Both the position numbers and the translations under genes were made by a program. From an uncultured Oscillospiraceae bacterium (GTDB taxonomy: Bacteria > Bacillota > Clostridia > Oscillospirales > Ruminococcaceae): a stretch of DNA of 27,196 nucleotides. The notes under the pieces were generated by a model. It was not told where the DNA came from and made no database searches. It saw only the letters and a list, made by a program, of their open reading frames with translations. The stretch is from positions 1-27,196 of the forward strand of contig CABUEI010000027.1 of NCBI GenBank assembly GCA_902490585.1. Direction: 5' to 3'. Within the stretch, counting starts at the first letter, position 1. Each line of letters starts with the position of its first letter. Of this stretch, positions 15,644 through 22,465 are shown piece after piece.

Positions 15644-17099
15644 CTACCGCAGATGTCGCACCATCGGCAAGCCCTTTTTCCTGCATTATACGCTTGACTT
15701 CACCGGCTTTCCATTCGTCTTCTTTTGATGATTCCCACAGTTCCTCGACCTGCGTTGCCACCGACATAATGCCGTAGGTACTTGCCTTGCCGACCGTTTC
15801 GACACGGCTGTCAAAGTCGGGTGCGCCGTACTCGCCGAAATTAACACTTACCTCATATTCTTCGGGGGCTTTGCCCTGCATATTGTCGTATGTTTTTAAT
15901 ACAGCCGACACAAGCTCAGGCAGAGCCTTTTCAAGCGCTGTCGTTATTGTGTTCCGGGTGTTGCCCGTAACGTCCTTCTTCTCTCGCTGAGCGTCCGCAC
16001 TTGACATCTTGCCGACATCAATACCGAGTGTCGCAGGCGATACAAGTCCTTGCAGGCACATCAGCAGGCAGTTTGTATACGATGATACAAATGCGTCATA
16101 CTTGATGTCGGGCTGTACGACCTCAATCTTCGGGGTAACGCCCTCCTGCAACGGCTGACTTATCGTGATGTAATTGTTGCCGAACTGGTTGAGCTTCCCG
16201 ACCGAGCCGTTCTCGGCGTTGCGGGGTATCATATTATCGGGTATGTACTGCTTCACACGTCCCATTCTGATTGCGTCCCACCACTGCGAGATAACCTCGT
16301 CCAGAGCGTCAAAACAATCGGATTTACCGCCGTCGAATATACTCTTGCCCCTGCCCGGATATTTCTTAGAAGCGTAAAACTTCAGCGGTACAGCCATTAT
16401 ATAATCCCCGGCAAACTCTACTCGTTGTTCTATGCCGGCAAGGCAAGGAACACTGTCAAGGCTCACCTCGTGACCACTGTGGTCGTACAATCGGCTTTCA
16501 ATGTACCCTCTGCCGTAATGCTCCTCAAGCTGATATATCCTGTTGCCGTCTTCGTGGGCACTGCGGAAGATTACTTCTGACAGAACACCCCTCAGATAGC
16601 GATATTCGATCTTGTCGGCTCCCACAAATTCAACAATAGGCGTTAAGGACAGCGTATCATCGACCGAAATCTTGAAAGCGCCGTCACCCTCAACGAGCGT
16701 ATCTACTATTGCCTTTCCGACAAGTGCGGTAAAGTCCGTGTTCTGCGATATATCCTCAAATGCCGCTCTGCCTTTTTCGCCCTCGACCGCTATATCGTCC
16801 ATATCCGAATACACGATATATGCCAAAGTATCGGCGATTATCGCAGGCAAGCCGCTGTGTATCTTGCGGACTTTCTCGTTATCGGGAACGCTCCCCCAGA
16901 AAGAATTTGTGCCGCACCCCAGCTGCTTGAAGAACTGCGACAGCTCATAAGCGTCACCCCTGTACCACAGCTTCGCCCGGAGAATGTCCGCCATAAGCCC
17001 CGTTCTTTCGTTCAGGACAAAAGTCTGCTCCGATGCAGGATTTATATTGAGCCAGTTCAGGAACATCTGTCTGACCTTTCCTCCTATGTCAAATTTCAT
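15627..17099 (-). CDS. Portal protein
   Basis: The 490-aa protein sits between TerL and the minor head protein, overlapping both, the canonical place of the portal. It has an N-terminal membrane-less helical region ('MFLNWLNINPASEQTF'), 'LRAKLWYRGDAYELSQFFKQ', a central beta region ('VEFVGADKIEYRYLRGVLSEV') and a long C-terminal helical part with 'QGLVSPATLGIDVGKMSSADAQREKKDVT', a segment I recognise from SPP1-type portals in Clostridia. Twelve copies form the ring at the capsid vertex through which TerL pumps DNA. The size is within the usual range for SPP1-like portals. The start ATG has a GGGAGCG-like ribosome site within the end of terL. Confidence 0.93.
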   Translation of the reverse strand: MKFDIGGKVRQMFLNWLNINPASEQTFVLNERTGLMADILRAKLWYRGDAYELSQFFKQLGCGTNSFWGSVPDNEKVRKIHSGLPAIIADTLAYIVYSDMDDIAVEGEKGRAAFEDISQNTDFTALVGKAIVDTLVEGDGAFKISVDDTLSLTPIVEFVGADKIEYRYLRGVLSEVIFRSAHEDGNRIYQLEEHYGRGYIESRLYDHSGHEVSLDSVPCLAGIEQRVEFAGDYIMAVPLKFYASKKYPGRGKSIFDGGKSDCFDALDEVISQWWDAIRMGRVKQYIPDNMIPRNAENGSVGKLNQFGNNYITISQPLQEGVTPKIEVVQPDIKYDAFVSSYTNCLLMCLQGLVSPATLGIDVGKMSSADAQREKKDVTGNTRNTITTALEKALPELVSAVLKTYDNMQGKAPEEYEVSVNFGEYGAPDFDSRVETVGKASTYGIMSVATQVEELWESSKEDEWKAGEVKRIMQEKGLADGATSAVGDELA

Positions 17100-18432
17100 C
17101 TGTTTTCACGCTCCCTATAAGTGATTTGAACGGCAGCCAGGCATACTGGCAGGAGTTTATGCAGTGATCATTGCCGTCCTCCGGCTCTGCCTTATCCTCT
17201 TTCCAGCTGTATATGTTAAGCTCCGCTATGTAATTCTTGCAATGCTCCAGGATATAAAAATCACCTGCCGCCAGCCACGCTGACTGCAAGTGAATACGGT
17301 CGATTATTTTCGTTTTCTTGAACGCAGGTATGAAGTTATACAGGCTTCCCGAAAGCCGCTTGAACTTCTGACATTCAAGTATCGTTGCCTGATCTGCGCT
17401 GTCTATGTAGACATCTTTCGCAAAGCCCCACAGCTTGCGGTTTCTTTCAAGAAAATCGGTAAAGATTCTCGGAATATCGGACGGCGTAAGCGGCACACAA
17501 CGATCACGATTGTTATACACTTCCTCGTCAAGTGTTACGCATTTGCGGTCCGCAGTGATCCCCACAAAAGTAAATGCTATCGTATCGGGTGAGGACTGCG
17601 AGTAGGCGGTATCCAAACCCGCCGAAAACCGCTCAAATTTAAAGCCTTGCGCCGTACCGAGTGAAATTATATTACGGGGTTGCAAATCGAAAACAAGCCC
17701 CGTTGCACGTCCTCTCAAGCCGAGTATCTTGTTCTTGTACAGCTTCGTGCCTTTCGGGGCGGCAAGCATCTTTCGCTGTATGTCCTCATCGGTCAGAGAA
17801 AGATTATCACGAAAAGTAAAGAACCAGTACCGCCAATCCGGCACGGGTTCTTCCGTAAGTTCTTTCATTATTTCAGCCGGCACGTCACAGGCGTATTTCT
17901 TATATGGCCGTGAGCGGTTGACAAATTCTTTATACACCGGCAAGCCCGGATCATCAGGGTTCAGGGTAGCCATAAGGTAATCATTTCGGGTAGACATCTC
18001 ACGGACGAACTCTATATCGGCGGTATTTATCTCATCAATATACACGCACCCGAACTGAGCGCCGAGTGCCATCTGCCATTTATCCTTGTTGTCATATCCG
18101 AGAACATAGATTATCTTGCCCTCAAACTTGATATGCGGCAGTTTATAATCCTTATCGCCGTTGCCGAAATACTTTGCGTTTACGTGAAGGTCGAGAATGC
18201 CGTTGTCCTGCTGAATAATCGTTTCTTCTGCCTTGCCGGTTGTCTTTGCGGCGATAACATGGAGCTTCTTTCGGCTTGCGGACACCATACGCATGAACTT
18301 TACGCCTGCGCCTACGGTTGTCTTTCCACTTGCGGTAGTACCTTCGAGAAAGTCCGCTGTCACATTATGCACGCTGTTGATGAAGTCGATATATTTTTGT
18401 GACAGAGGAAAACTACTCGTCAAGCCCCTCAC
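17089..18432 (-). CDS. terL: Terminase large subunit
   Basis: A 447-aa packaging motor. The ATPase domain has Walker A 'GTTASGKT' (31-38, Lys37), Walker B 'CVYIDE' with Asp133-Glu134, and a coupling segment 'MATLNPDDP' near 154-162. The nuclease domain shows the acidic residues expected for the RNase H-like fold: Asp274 in 'AGLDTAYS', Asp344 in 'VYIDSADQ' and Asp422 in 'DGNDHCIN'. This is the PBSX/SPP1-like TerL type. The start is GTG at 18430-18432, 20 nt inside terS; a TTG three codons later is an alternative. TerL cuts concatemeric DNA and drives it into the prohead with TerS and the portal. Confidence 0.96.
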   Translation of the reverse strand: MRGLTSSFPLSQKYIDFINSVHNVTADFLEGTTASGKTTVGAGVKFMRMVSASRKKLHVIAAKTTGKAEETIIQQDNGILDLHVNAKYFGNGDKDYKLPHIKFEGKIIYVLGYDNKDKWQMALGAQFGCVYIDEINTADIEFVREMSTRNDYLMATLNPDDPGLPVYKEFVNRSRPYKKYACDVPAEIMKELTEEPVPDWRYWFFTFRDNLSLTDEDIQRKMLAAPKGTKLYKNKILGLRGRATGLVFDLQPRNIISLGTAQGFKFERFSAGLDTAYSQSSPDTIAFTFVGITADRKCVTLDEEVYNNRDRCVPLTPSDIPRIFTDFLERNRKLWGFAKDVYIDSADQATILECQKFKRLSGSLYNFIPAFKKTKIIDRIHLQSAWLAAGDFYILEHCKNYIAELNIYSWKEDKAEPEDGNDHCINSCQYAWLPFKSLIGSVKTDEI

Positions 18433-18796
18433 CGCCTATCTGAGCAAATACATCGGAGAGCTTGTCAGAAGTTCTGACTTCTGCCTGTATCTTTGCCACA
18501 TACTCCCCCGTCATCTTATTCAGCGTGTCTATAGCTCTGATACGGTCCGACAACTCGTTCTGTTTATCCTTAGCTATATCGGAAAGTATCGCCTGCCGTT
18601 CACGAGCGGTCATTATTCGTGCGGTCTGGGCGGCTTCGGTTAATTCACGGATATAGTCTGCTATGTTAGTATTTTTTAGTAATTTGTCAGCGTTCTGACC
18701 TGCGTATTTCTCGCTGTATCCTGCCTGTATCGCACTCTGGGCGGCGTTACCGCACTGAGCGTAGTATTCGGCGAATTTCTTCTGTCTCTCGGTCAC
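18413..18796 (-). CDS. terS: Terminase small subunit
   Basis: I chose the GTG at 18794-18796 (MTERQKKFAEYYAQCG), ten bases after AAAGGA; a longer frame from a GTG at 18838 would start inside a hairpin. The 127-aa protein opens with a helix-turn-helix 'RQKKFAEYYAQCGNAAQSAIQAGYSEKYAGQNADKLL', the standard terminase_2 DNA-binding domain, and 'NTNIADYIRELTE'. The C-terminal half is helical ('RERQAILSDIAKDKQNELSDRIRAIDTLNKMTGEY'), the oligomerisation part. TerS recognises the packaging site and activates TerL. The gene overlaps terL by 20 nt. Confidence 0.93.
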   Translation of the reverse strand: MTERQKKFAEYYAQCGNAAQSAIQAGYSEKYAGQNADKLLKNTNIADYIRELTEAAQTARIMTARERQAILSDIAKDKQNELSDRIRAIDTLNKMTGEYVAKIQAEVRTSDKLSDVFAQIGGEGLDE

Positions 18797-18803
18797 GGTA
18801 ACA

Positions 18804-18832
18804 CCGTCCTTTCTTTTGGGTATAAGAATACC
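18804..18832 (-). promoter_or_regulatory. Shared leader element upstream of terS (copy 2)
   Basis: Minus-strand TATTCTTATACCCAAAA followed directly by GAAAGGACGG, nearly identical to the string before tad2 (13240-13269). It follows a GC-rich hairpin in both places. The tail TTTTCTTATACC after the terminator at 13396 is a third, shorter match. Confidence 0.6.
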
Positions 18833-18850
18833 CGACACCGTTGTGCCGGG
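18831..18850 (-). terminator. GC-rich hairpin in terS leader
   Basis: CCCGACAC and GTGCCGGG pair (8 bp, one G-T) with a four-base loop. On the minus strand it is followed by TATTCTTAT, a weak U-run. It may be a weak terminator or a leader structure controlling entry into the packaging operon. Confidence 0.45.
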
Positions 18851-18885
18851 CTTCAGGAGGAAATATAATTTCTTATTATCGCAAA

Positions 18886-18918
18886 AACAAAAGAGACCTT
18901 TTTCAGATCTCTTTTTCT
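18886..18918 (-). terminator. Terminator after the Panacea pair
   Basis: On the minus strand AAAGAGATC pairs with GGTCTCTTT around an A-rich loop, followed by TGTTTTTG. It lies about 50 bases after the stop of the membrane protein gene and would end the two-gene cargo unit. Confidence 0.7.
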
Positions 18919-18919
18919 C

Positions 18920-18948
18920 ATTATAAGTATACTACGCTTTTTTGTGAC
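18920..18948 (-). promoter_or_regulatory. Possible promoter for the packaging operon
   Basis: On the minus strand a perfect TATAAT (18925-18920) stands 17 bases after GTCACA (18948-18943), which matches TTGACA at four of six bases. Transcription would begin just before the hairpin at 18918, so that hairpin would be in the 5' leader. Because the A+T content is high here, a chance match is possible. Confidence 0.4.
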
Positions 18949-18969
18949 ATGTGGGACAAATTTTTCTAA

Positions 18970-19851
18970 CTATTTAATAATCAGCATTATCCCACTAACA
19001 ATTGAAATAAGTACAATAAACGCATTGCAACTTATATACAACACCCCAAGCCAATTATATGTATCATCCTTTTCTATATTGTTTTTCATACCTAAAAGTT
19101 TTATAGGACGTCCAACAAGAATTGCAACGATTAACAAAAGTATGGAAATAGTATTAAATATAACAAAGCCTAATACGCCCGCAACTAATAGCGAGTGCCA
19201 AATACTAACCTTTTCAATATTATTAAACACACTTGTAAAATAAGAGAATCCACCGAAAAAGGTTATAACAACAGCAGAAAATATTCCAAGCACTGCTATC
19301 ACTTGCCCCTGTAAATCCTTTACTTCTTTGCGTGAATTGTTAATACTTTCTTTTGCTTCTAATATTTTTTGGCCAACACTTTTTAATTGTGAAGCAGTAT
19401 CCGTGCTCTCTAAAGTAGTTTTTAATTGTTTATTTGCAAAACTTAACTGCTTTGATAAATTCTCCGAAATCTCTTTGTTTTTTGAATAAGAACGGCAACG
19501 AATAGTTTCTAAATTTACATGATCATATAATTTATAAACTTTTCTAACAAAATCCTCATCACGAGCTGAATACTCACAATACTCATATACGCTTTTCAAA
19601 TTAGTTATTAGCGTTTCAAGAGAATCAGATTCGGGAGTTTCGTATAATTCAATTACTAAAGTTGTAATTTCAGAATACGAATGTCTAAATTGCTGGCTAT
19701 CATAAATTTCAAATAAAATCTTATAATAATTATCGCATTCATTTTCACTTATGATTGTTTCTGATAAACGAGATAAACATTCAATTAATCTTTTCTGTCT
19801 ATTGACTTTATCAGATTTTAGTTTATTATCCGAAAGATCAATATTTTTCAT
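18970..19851 (-). CDS. Membrane protein paired with Panacea-domain protein, candidate toxin
   Basis: I chose the ATG at 19849-19851 (MKNIDLSDNK), one base after the stop of the Panacea gene and about ten after AAGGG; an overlapping ATG at 19881 is an alternative. The 293-aa product has a helical cytoplasmic region, a coiled-coil-like stretch (about 130-180), then three hydrophobic segments at about 182-207, 218-246 and 265-292, so it should be anchored in the inner membrane. I do not recognise the family. In known PanAT pairs the Panacea protein neutralises diverse toxins, including membrane-acting ones, so a toxin or abortive-infection effector is the leading idea. Base composition is clearly more A+T-rich than the phage genes on both sides, and codons are AT-biased, pointing to separate origin. 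Confidence 0.75.
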   Translation of the reverse strand: MKNIDLSDNKLKSDKVNRQKRLIECLSRLSETIISENECDNYYKILFEIYDSQQFRHSYSEITTLVIELYETPESDSLETLITNLKSVYEYCEYSARDEDFVRKVYKLYDHVNLETIRCRSYSKNKEISENLSKQLSFANKQLKTTLESTDTASQLKSVGQKILEAKESINNSRKEVKDLQGQVIAVLGIFSAVVITFFGGFSYFTSVFNNIEKVSIWHSLLVAGVLGFVIFNTISILLLIVAILVGRPIKLLGMKNNIEKDDTYNWLGVLYISCNAFIVLISIVSGIMLIIK

Positions 19852-19852
19852 T

Positions 19853-20287
19853 TCACATGCCCTTATCTCGAATAAGAGCAAAAGGTATTATTTTCCTGTC
19901 ACCGCTTCCATTTTGATAAACCGTGTCCCATGCTCCTTTTTCGATATGACTCCTTTTAACCAAGTCATAAGCAGCTTTATATTTATACTTATCGATAATA
20001 TTATTCATTATTCTATTGATTTCTCGACCAAACGAAATTACATTATCTCGAATAAATATTGAATCCGCTCCAAAGTTATGATATTGATAATAAACACTTG
20101 GAATAACAGGTCCTAGTTTCCATGCGTAAAAACTATCATCAAAAAGATTTTCACCGGTTTCATTATAATAATCAATCCATAAAAAATATAACATCTTTTG
20201 TAATTTTAAGTTAGTTATATCTACATTTGTATCATTACAACGTGAAATGATATATTTTGCGACTTCATTTGCGCATAGTACAGCCAT
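19853..20287 (-). CDS. Panacea-domain (DUF4065) protein, candidate antitoxin
   Basis: The start is the ATG at 20285-20287 (MAVLCANEVAKYII), eight bases after AAGGAGG; an upstream in-frame ATG lacks such a site. The 144-aa protein carries the Panacea/SocA-like pattern: 'ANEVAKYIISRC', 'ITNLKLQKMLYFLWIDYY', 'SFYAWKLGPVIPSVYYQYHNFG', and a C-terminal 'SHIEKGAWDTVYQNG'. Established knowledge: this domain serves as antitoxin for many unrelated toxins, and members also act as adaptors for proteolysis. It lies before the membrane-protein gene in the same orientation, the usual antitoxin-first order. The A+T-rich composition and its place between the late regulator and terS mark it as cargo. The assignment to the domain is firm; the role in this pair is inferred. 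Confidence 0.88.
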   Translation of the reverse strand: MAVLCANEVAKYIISRCNDTNVDITNLKLQKMLYFLWIDYYNETGENLFDDSFYAWKLGPVIPSVYYQYHNFGADSIFIRDNVISFGREINRIMNNIIDKYKYKAAYDLVKRSHIEKGAWDTVYQNGSGDRKIIPFALIRDKGM

Positions 20288-20311
20288 TATTATTCCTCCT
20301 TCCTTATCGTA

Positions 20312-20340
20312 ATTATATGATACCATTTTTCTTTACTGAA
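20312..20340 (-). promoter_or_regulatory. Possible promoter of the Panacea pair
   Basis: On the minus strand a perfect TATAAT (20317-20312) lies 25 bases before the ATG and just before AAGGAGG. The -35 position holds TTCAGT, a poor match; a perfect TTGACA occurs further up (20368-20363) but lacks a good -10 at 17 bases. The remaining 75 bases up to the regulator gene contain an ATTCTGT/ACAGAAT inverted repeat (20390-20414) and otherwise nothing I can assign. Confidence 0.4.
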
Positions 20341-20414
20341 ATCAATTGAAATTCACTCAATTTGTCAAAACAAACAAATGTTATAAACAATTCTGTGCAT
20401 TTTAACAACAGAAT

Positions 20415-20792
20415 TTAATGACTATCTATATACCGATACACCATTTTCTTTATGCTGTATTCCGTATTATTGCCACCTATGCTGTCAGCTATACGATTCC
20501 ACTTTATCCATTTTATGAACCGCAATTCAAATATGTTCCTTAAAAACGGATTATCTATATTTGCAATATATCCTTTGCATACCTCGTATTCAAAGCGTAA
20601 GTTCATCAGTTCAGACGAAGCAGCTTTAGCACTTTCGGTATACCCCTCGATCACAGTTGTGTGCAGTATGTAAGGGAACACAGGCATACTACCGCAAGTA
20701 GTATCAGTGATCCTTTCTCCTTTGAGTTCTTTTTCAAGAAAATCTATACACGCTTTTACACGGTGCATATTATTAAGCCGAGTAAGTGTCAT
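20415..20792 (-). CDS. Sigma-region-4-like / ArpU-type phage transcriptional regulator
   Basis: A 125-aa protein with GGAGG eight bases before its ATG. The N-terminal half is helical with a variable middle. The C-terminal part, 'IDNPFLRNIFELRFIKWIKWNRIADSIGGNNTEYSIKKMVYRYI', read in two pieces, has the sigma-70 region 4 helix-turn-helix layout ('R.if.lRfi....W..IA..iG.n.te.siKk.v.ry'). Proteins of this ArpU/DUF1492-like type stand directly before the packaging genes in many Firmicutes phages and are thought to switch on late transcription. It overlaps the small upstream gene by 20 nt. Its likely targets are promoters before terS or the structural operon. Confidence 0.82.
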   Translation of the reverse strand: MTLTRLNNMHRVKACIDFLEKELKGERITDTTCGSMPVFPYILHTTVIEGYTESAKAASSELMNLRFEYEVCKGYIANIDNPFLRNIFELRFIKWIKWNRIADSIGGNNTEYSIKKMVYRYIDSH

Positions 20793-20901
20793 TCACACCT
20801 CCTCCGCATCTGTCTGCGTTCTTGCAGTAGTCGGCTTTAGGACATATCTTATCCACTCTTTTCGACTTTTTGATACTGCGACTTCTTCGATAATTTTTCA
20901 T
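20773..20901 (-). CDS. 42-aa basic Cys-containing protein
   Basis: The ATG (20899-20901) overlaps the TGA of the DnaC-like gene as ATGA, with GAGGATGAG just before. The product is basic at the start (MKNYRRSRSIKKSKRVDK) and then has 'CPKADYCKNADRC', three cysteines spaced by five residues, then a Gly-rich end. The end contains the strong GGAGG site of the next gene. Small basic Cys proteins of this sort occur between DnaC-like and ArpU-like genes in related phages, but I do not know a function. A zinc-binding or nucleic-acid-binding role is only a suggestion. Confidence 0.6.
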   Translation of the reverse strand: MKNYRRSRSIKKSKRVDKICPKADYCKNADRCGGGVNDTYSA

Positions 20902-21818
20902 CTCATCCTCCTACAGTCCTCCCATGCCATAGTAACGCAGGAAGCACTGCCTTTAAATCTGCTTATGATTGCTTCCGCCGTTTCCCTGTCACCGCTCACC
21001 GTCAATTTTTCTATCAGAGAATCGGTGTTATAGTTTGTGGTTATGATCGTTGGCAGCATATTTTCGTATCTGTCATTGATTATCCGGTACAGGATAGGCA
21101 CGGACCACTCGGTAGCCCGTTCCTTACCCAAATCGTCAATTACCAGCAAATCAGCCGTCTTGTATGCAGTCAGTACCTCTTCTTCGTTCACTGAGCTGTC
21201 ATACTCATAGCTTCGCTTTATATCGGCAAGCAGATCGATAGACGTCTTGCAGATAACCGACACGCCCTGATTTATCAGCTTCAGTGCAATAGCTACGGCA
21301 AGGTGCGTCTTTCCTGTCCCGCAAGTTCCCTCAAGATACAGCCCTCTGCCGTTATCTTTGTTATCCTGCCAGTTGTCAACATATTCTTTTGCTGTTTCGT
21401 ATGCCTTGCGGTTCTCGTTGTTCACAGCAAAATTTTCAAATGTCCTCGAAAGAAATCGCTGCTTGATGCCAGATTTGCCGAGTATAGCCTCTATCTTCCG
21501 GCGCTTCTGTTCCTGTTCTTCTGCAATAGCCTGTGCCTTCCGCAGTTCTTCTTGCTTAGCGTCCCATCGCTTCCAGAACTCGACTGCTTTTTCGCAGTCA
21601 CACCTTTGCGGTTGGTTCAGCCACCATACAAGAGCTTTGCCTGCAATAACAATACATTCGTGGTACAGCGTCTTTCCGCAGTATTTACACGTCTTCGGTT
21701 CCGGTATGGGTTCGTCGCTCGGTATCCCCAGCTCCATTACTTCCTTGCTCGTGTATATCGGTCCGTGCTTAGTGCTGTCACCATTCGCTTGGCCTGAAAT
21801 TCGTATGAGTTCCTCCAT
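20898..21818 (-). CDS. DnaC-like helicase loader (AAA+ ATPase)
   Basis: The 306-aa protein has an N-terminal Cys-rich zinc-binding-like segment (Cys44, Cys47, Cys55, Cys73, Cys75 in 'CKYCGKT...HEC...RCDCEK'), a Lys/Glu-rich helix (about 85-112), and an AAA+ core with Walker A 'GTCGTGKT' (164-171), Walker B 'LLVIDDLG' (224-231) and sensor segment 'TIITTNYN'. This is the DnaC/DnaI-type loader, which places the replicative helicase at the origin opened by the initiator. Its gene starts 41 nt inside the initiator gene, with GAGG before the ATG. No phage helicase is seen, so it probably recruits the host helicase. Confidence 0.92.
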   Translation of the reverse strand: MEELIRISGQANGDSTKHGPIYTSKEVMELGIPSDEPIPEPKTCKYCGKTLYHECIVIAGKALVWWLNQPQRCDCEKAVEFWKRWDAKQEELRKAQAIAEEQEQKRRKIEAILGKSGIKQRFLSRTFENFAVNNENRKAYETAKEYVDNWQDNKDNGRGLYLEGTCGTGKTHLAVAIALKLINQGVSVICKTSIDLLADIKRSYEYDSSVNEEEVLTAYKTADLLVIDDLGKERATEWSVPILYRIINDRYENMLPTIITTNYNTDSLIEKLTVSGDRETAEAIISRFKGSASCVTMAWEDCRRMR

Positions 21819-22461
21819 CGTTTACCTCAGCCTTTTTTCTCGGTACGTTGTCCTGCTCCATCCATTTGGCAATTGTCGTTACGCAATCAAGGTCCTGCTT
21901 GCCTCTCTTCTCTGCCCAGTCACGAAATCTTTTCTTGTACTTCTCAGTTGCCTCGATACCGTACAGGTCAATCAGATTTTGCTCCTGCGAGCCGGAAGCG
22001 GAGCGTACCGCTTCTTTTTCTTCTTTTTCTTCTTTATTCTTCTTATTCTTCTTTACTTCTTTAAGCGGGTCGACTCTGCGGTCGGTCAGCGGTCGGTCAG
22101 CGGTCGGTTGTCGGTCGGTCAGCGGTCGGTTATCGGTCGGCTTATCCTGATACTCATTGTAGTTAGATATAGTAACAATGGTATATCGAGCGGTCGGTCG
22201 GCGTGTTATTTCTCCGCTGCTTTCCAGACGTTTAAGTGCCTTCAAAACTGTATCTTTACTGTAATTCAGCGTTGCGCCCAATTTTGCAAGACTTACGACC
22301 GTCTGACCTCGTTCAATTTTCACATCCCGCCAGTATGCAGGCTCATAATTTGCCGTCAATAACAAGTGCATAAACACCCTGAACATTACCTCGTCAGAGT
22401 ACCATTGCCACTTGGTCATCTTGCGGTACAGCTTTATGTAACCGCCCTCAATATCAGCCAT
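21778..22461 (-). CDS. Replication initiator with winged helix-turn-helix (DnaD/O-like)
   Basis: The 227-aa protein starts 'MADIEGGYIKLYRKMTKW' with GGAGGTGA upstream. Residues 15-105 form a winged-helix domain ('FRVFMHLLLTANYEPAYW', 'RGQTVVSLAKLGATLNYSKDTVLKALKRLESSGEI'), the pattern of phage replication initiators found before DnaC-like loaders. Residues 107-128 are the translation of 11-bp tandem repeats ('NRPLTDRQPTADRPLTDR'), and 134-150 is a Lys/Glu run. The C-terminal part, 'LIDLYGIEATEKYKKRFRDWAEKRG', may contact the loader. As in phage lambda O, the repeats within the gene are probably binding sites of the protein itself. Confidence 0.85.
   Translation of the reverse strand: MADIEGGYIKLYRKMTKWQWYSDEVMFRVFMHLLLTANYEPAYWRDVKIERGQTVVSLAKLGATLNYSKDTVLKALKRLESSGEITRRPTARYTIVTISNYNEYQDKPTDNRPLTDRQPTADRPLTDRRVDPLKEVKKNKKNKEEKEEKEAVRSASGSQEQNLIDLYGIEATEKYKKRFRDWAEKRGKQDLDCVTTIAKWMEQDNVPRKKAEVNDGGTHTNFRPSEW
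22011..22062. other. Pyrimidine/purine-strand tract, possible unwinding element
   Basis: The plus strand is almost pure CTTT/TTCTT for about 52 bases (the minus strand all A and G with a few T). It encodes the Lys/Glu run of the initiator. Lying next to the iteron-like repeats, an A+T-rich strand-biased tract of this kind could serve as the duplex-opening part of an origin. It may equally be a simple consequence of the Lys/Glu codons. Confidence 0.4.
22078..22143. repeat. Six tandem 11-bp repeats in initiator gene, iteron-like origin
   Basis: Consecutive 11-base units: GCGGTCGGTCA, GCGGTCGGTCA, GCGGTCGGTTG, TCGGTCGGTCA, GCGGTCGGTTA and TCGGTCGGCTT. A further isolated copy, GCGGTCGGTCG, lies at 22190-22200. 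The core CGGTCGG is identical in all. The period is not a multiple of three, so coding for a repeated peptide does not explain it. Eleven bases is close to one DNA turn, placing each site on the same face, as in replication iterons. Confidence 0.75.
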
Positions 22462-22465
22462 CAGA

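Noticed and set aside
18797..18838. N-terminal extension of terS from GTG at 18838
   Set aside because: The start would lie in a GC-rich hairpin and the extra residues are the translation of the leader string shared with tad2; the GTG at 18796 has a ribosome site.
20390..20414. ATTCTGT/ACAGAAT inverted repeat after the late regulator as a terminator
   Set aside because: The stem is only seven bases and A+T-rich with an 11-base loop and a broken U-run, too weak to call.
22078..22143. CRISPR array
   Set aside because: Units are 11 bp with no spacers and lie within a coding gene; they fit iterons, not CRISPR repeats.
21358..22362. 334-aa plus-strand frame opposite DnaC and initiator genes
   Set aside because: It lies antisense to two genes with clear motifs, and its Phe/Ser-rich run comes from the Lys/Glu codons of the initiator.
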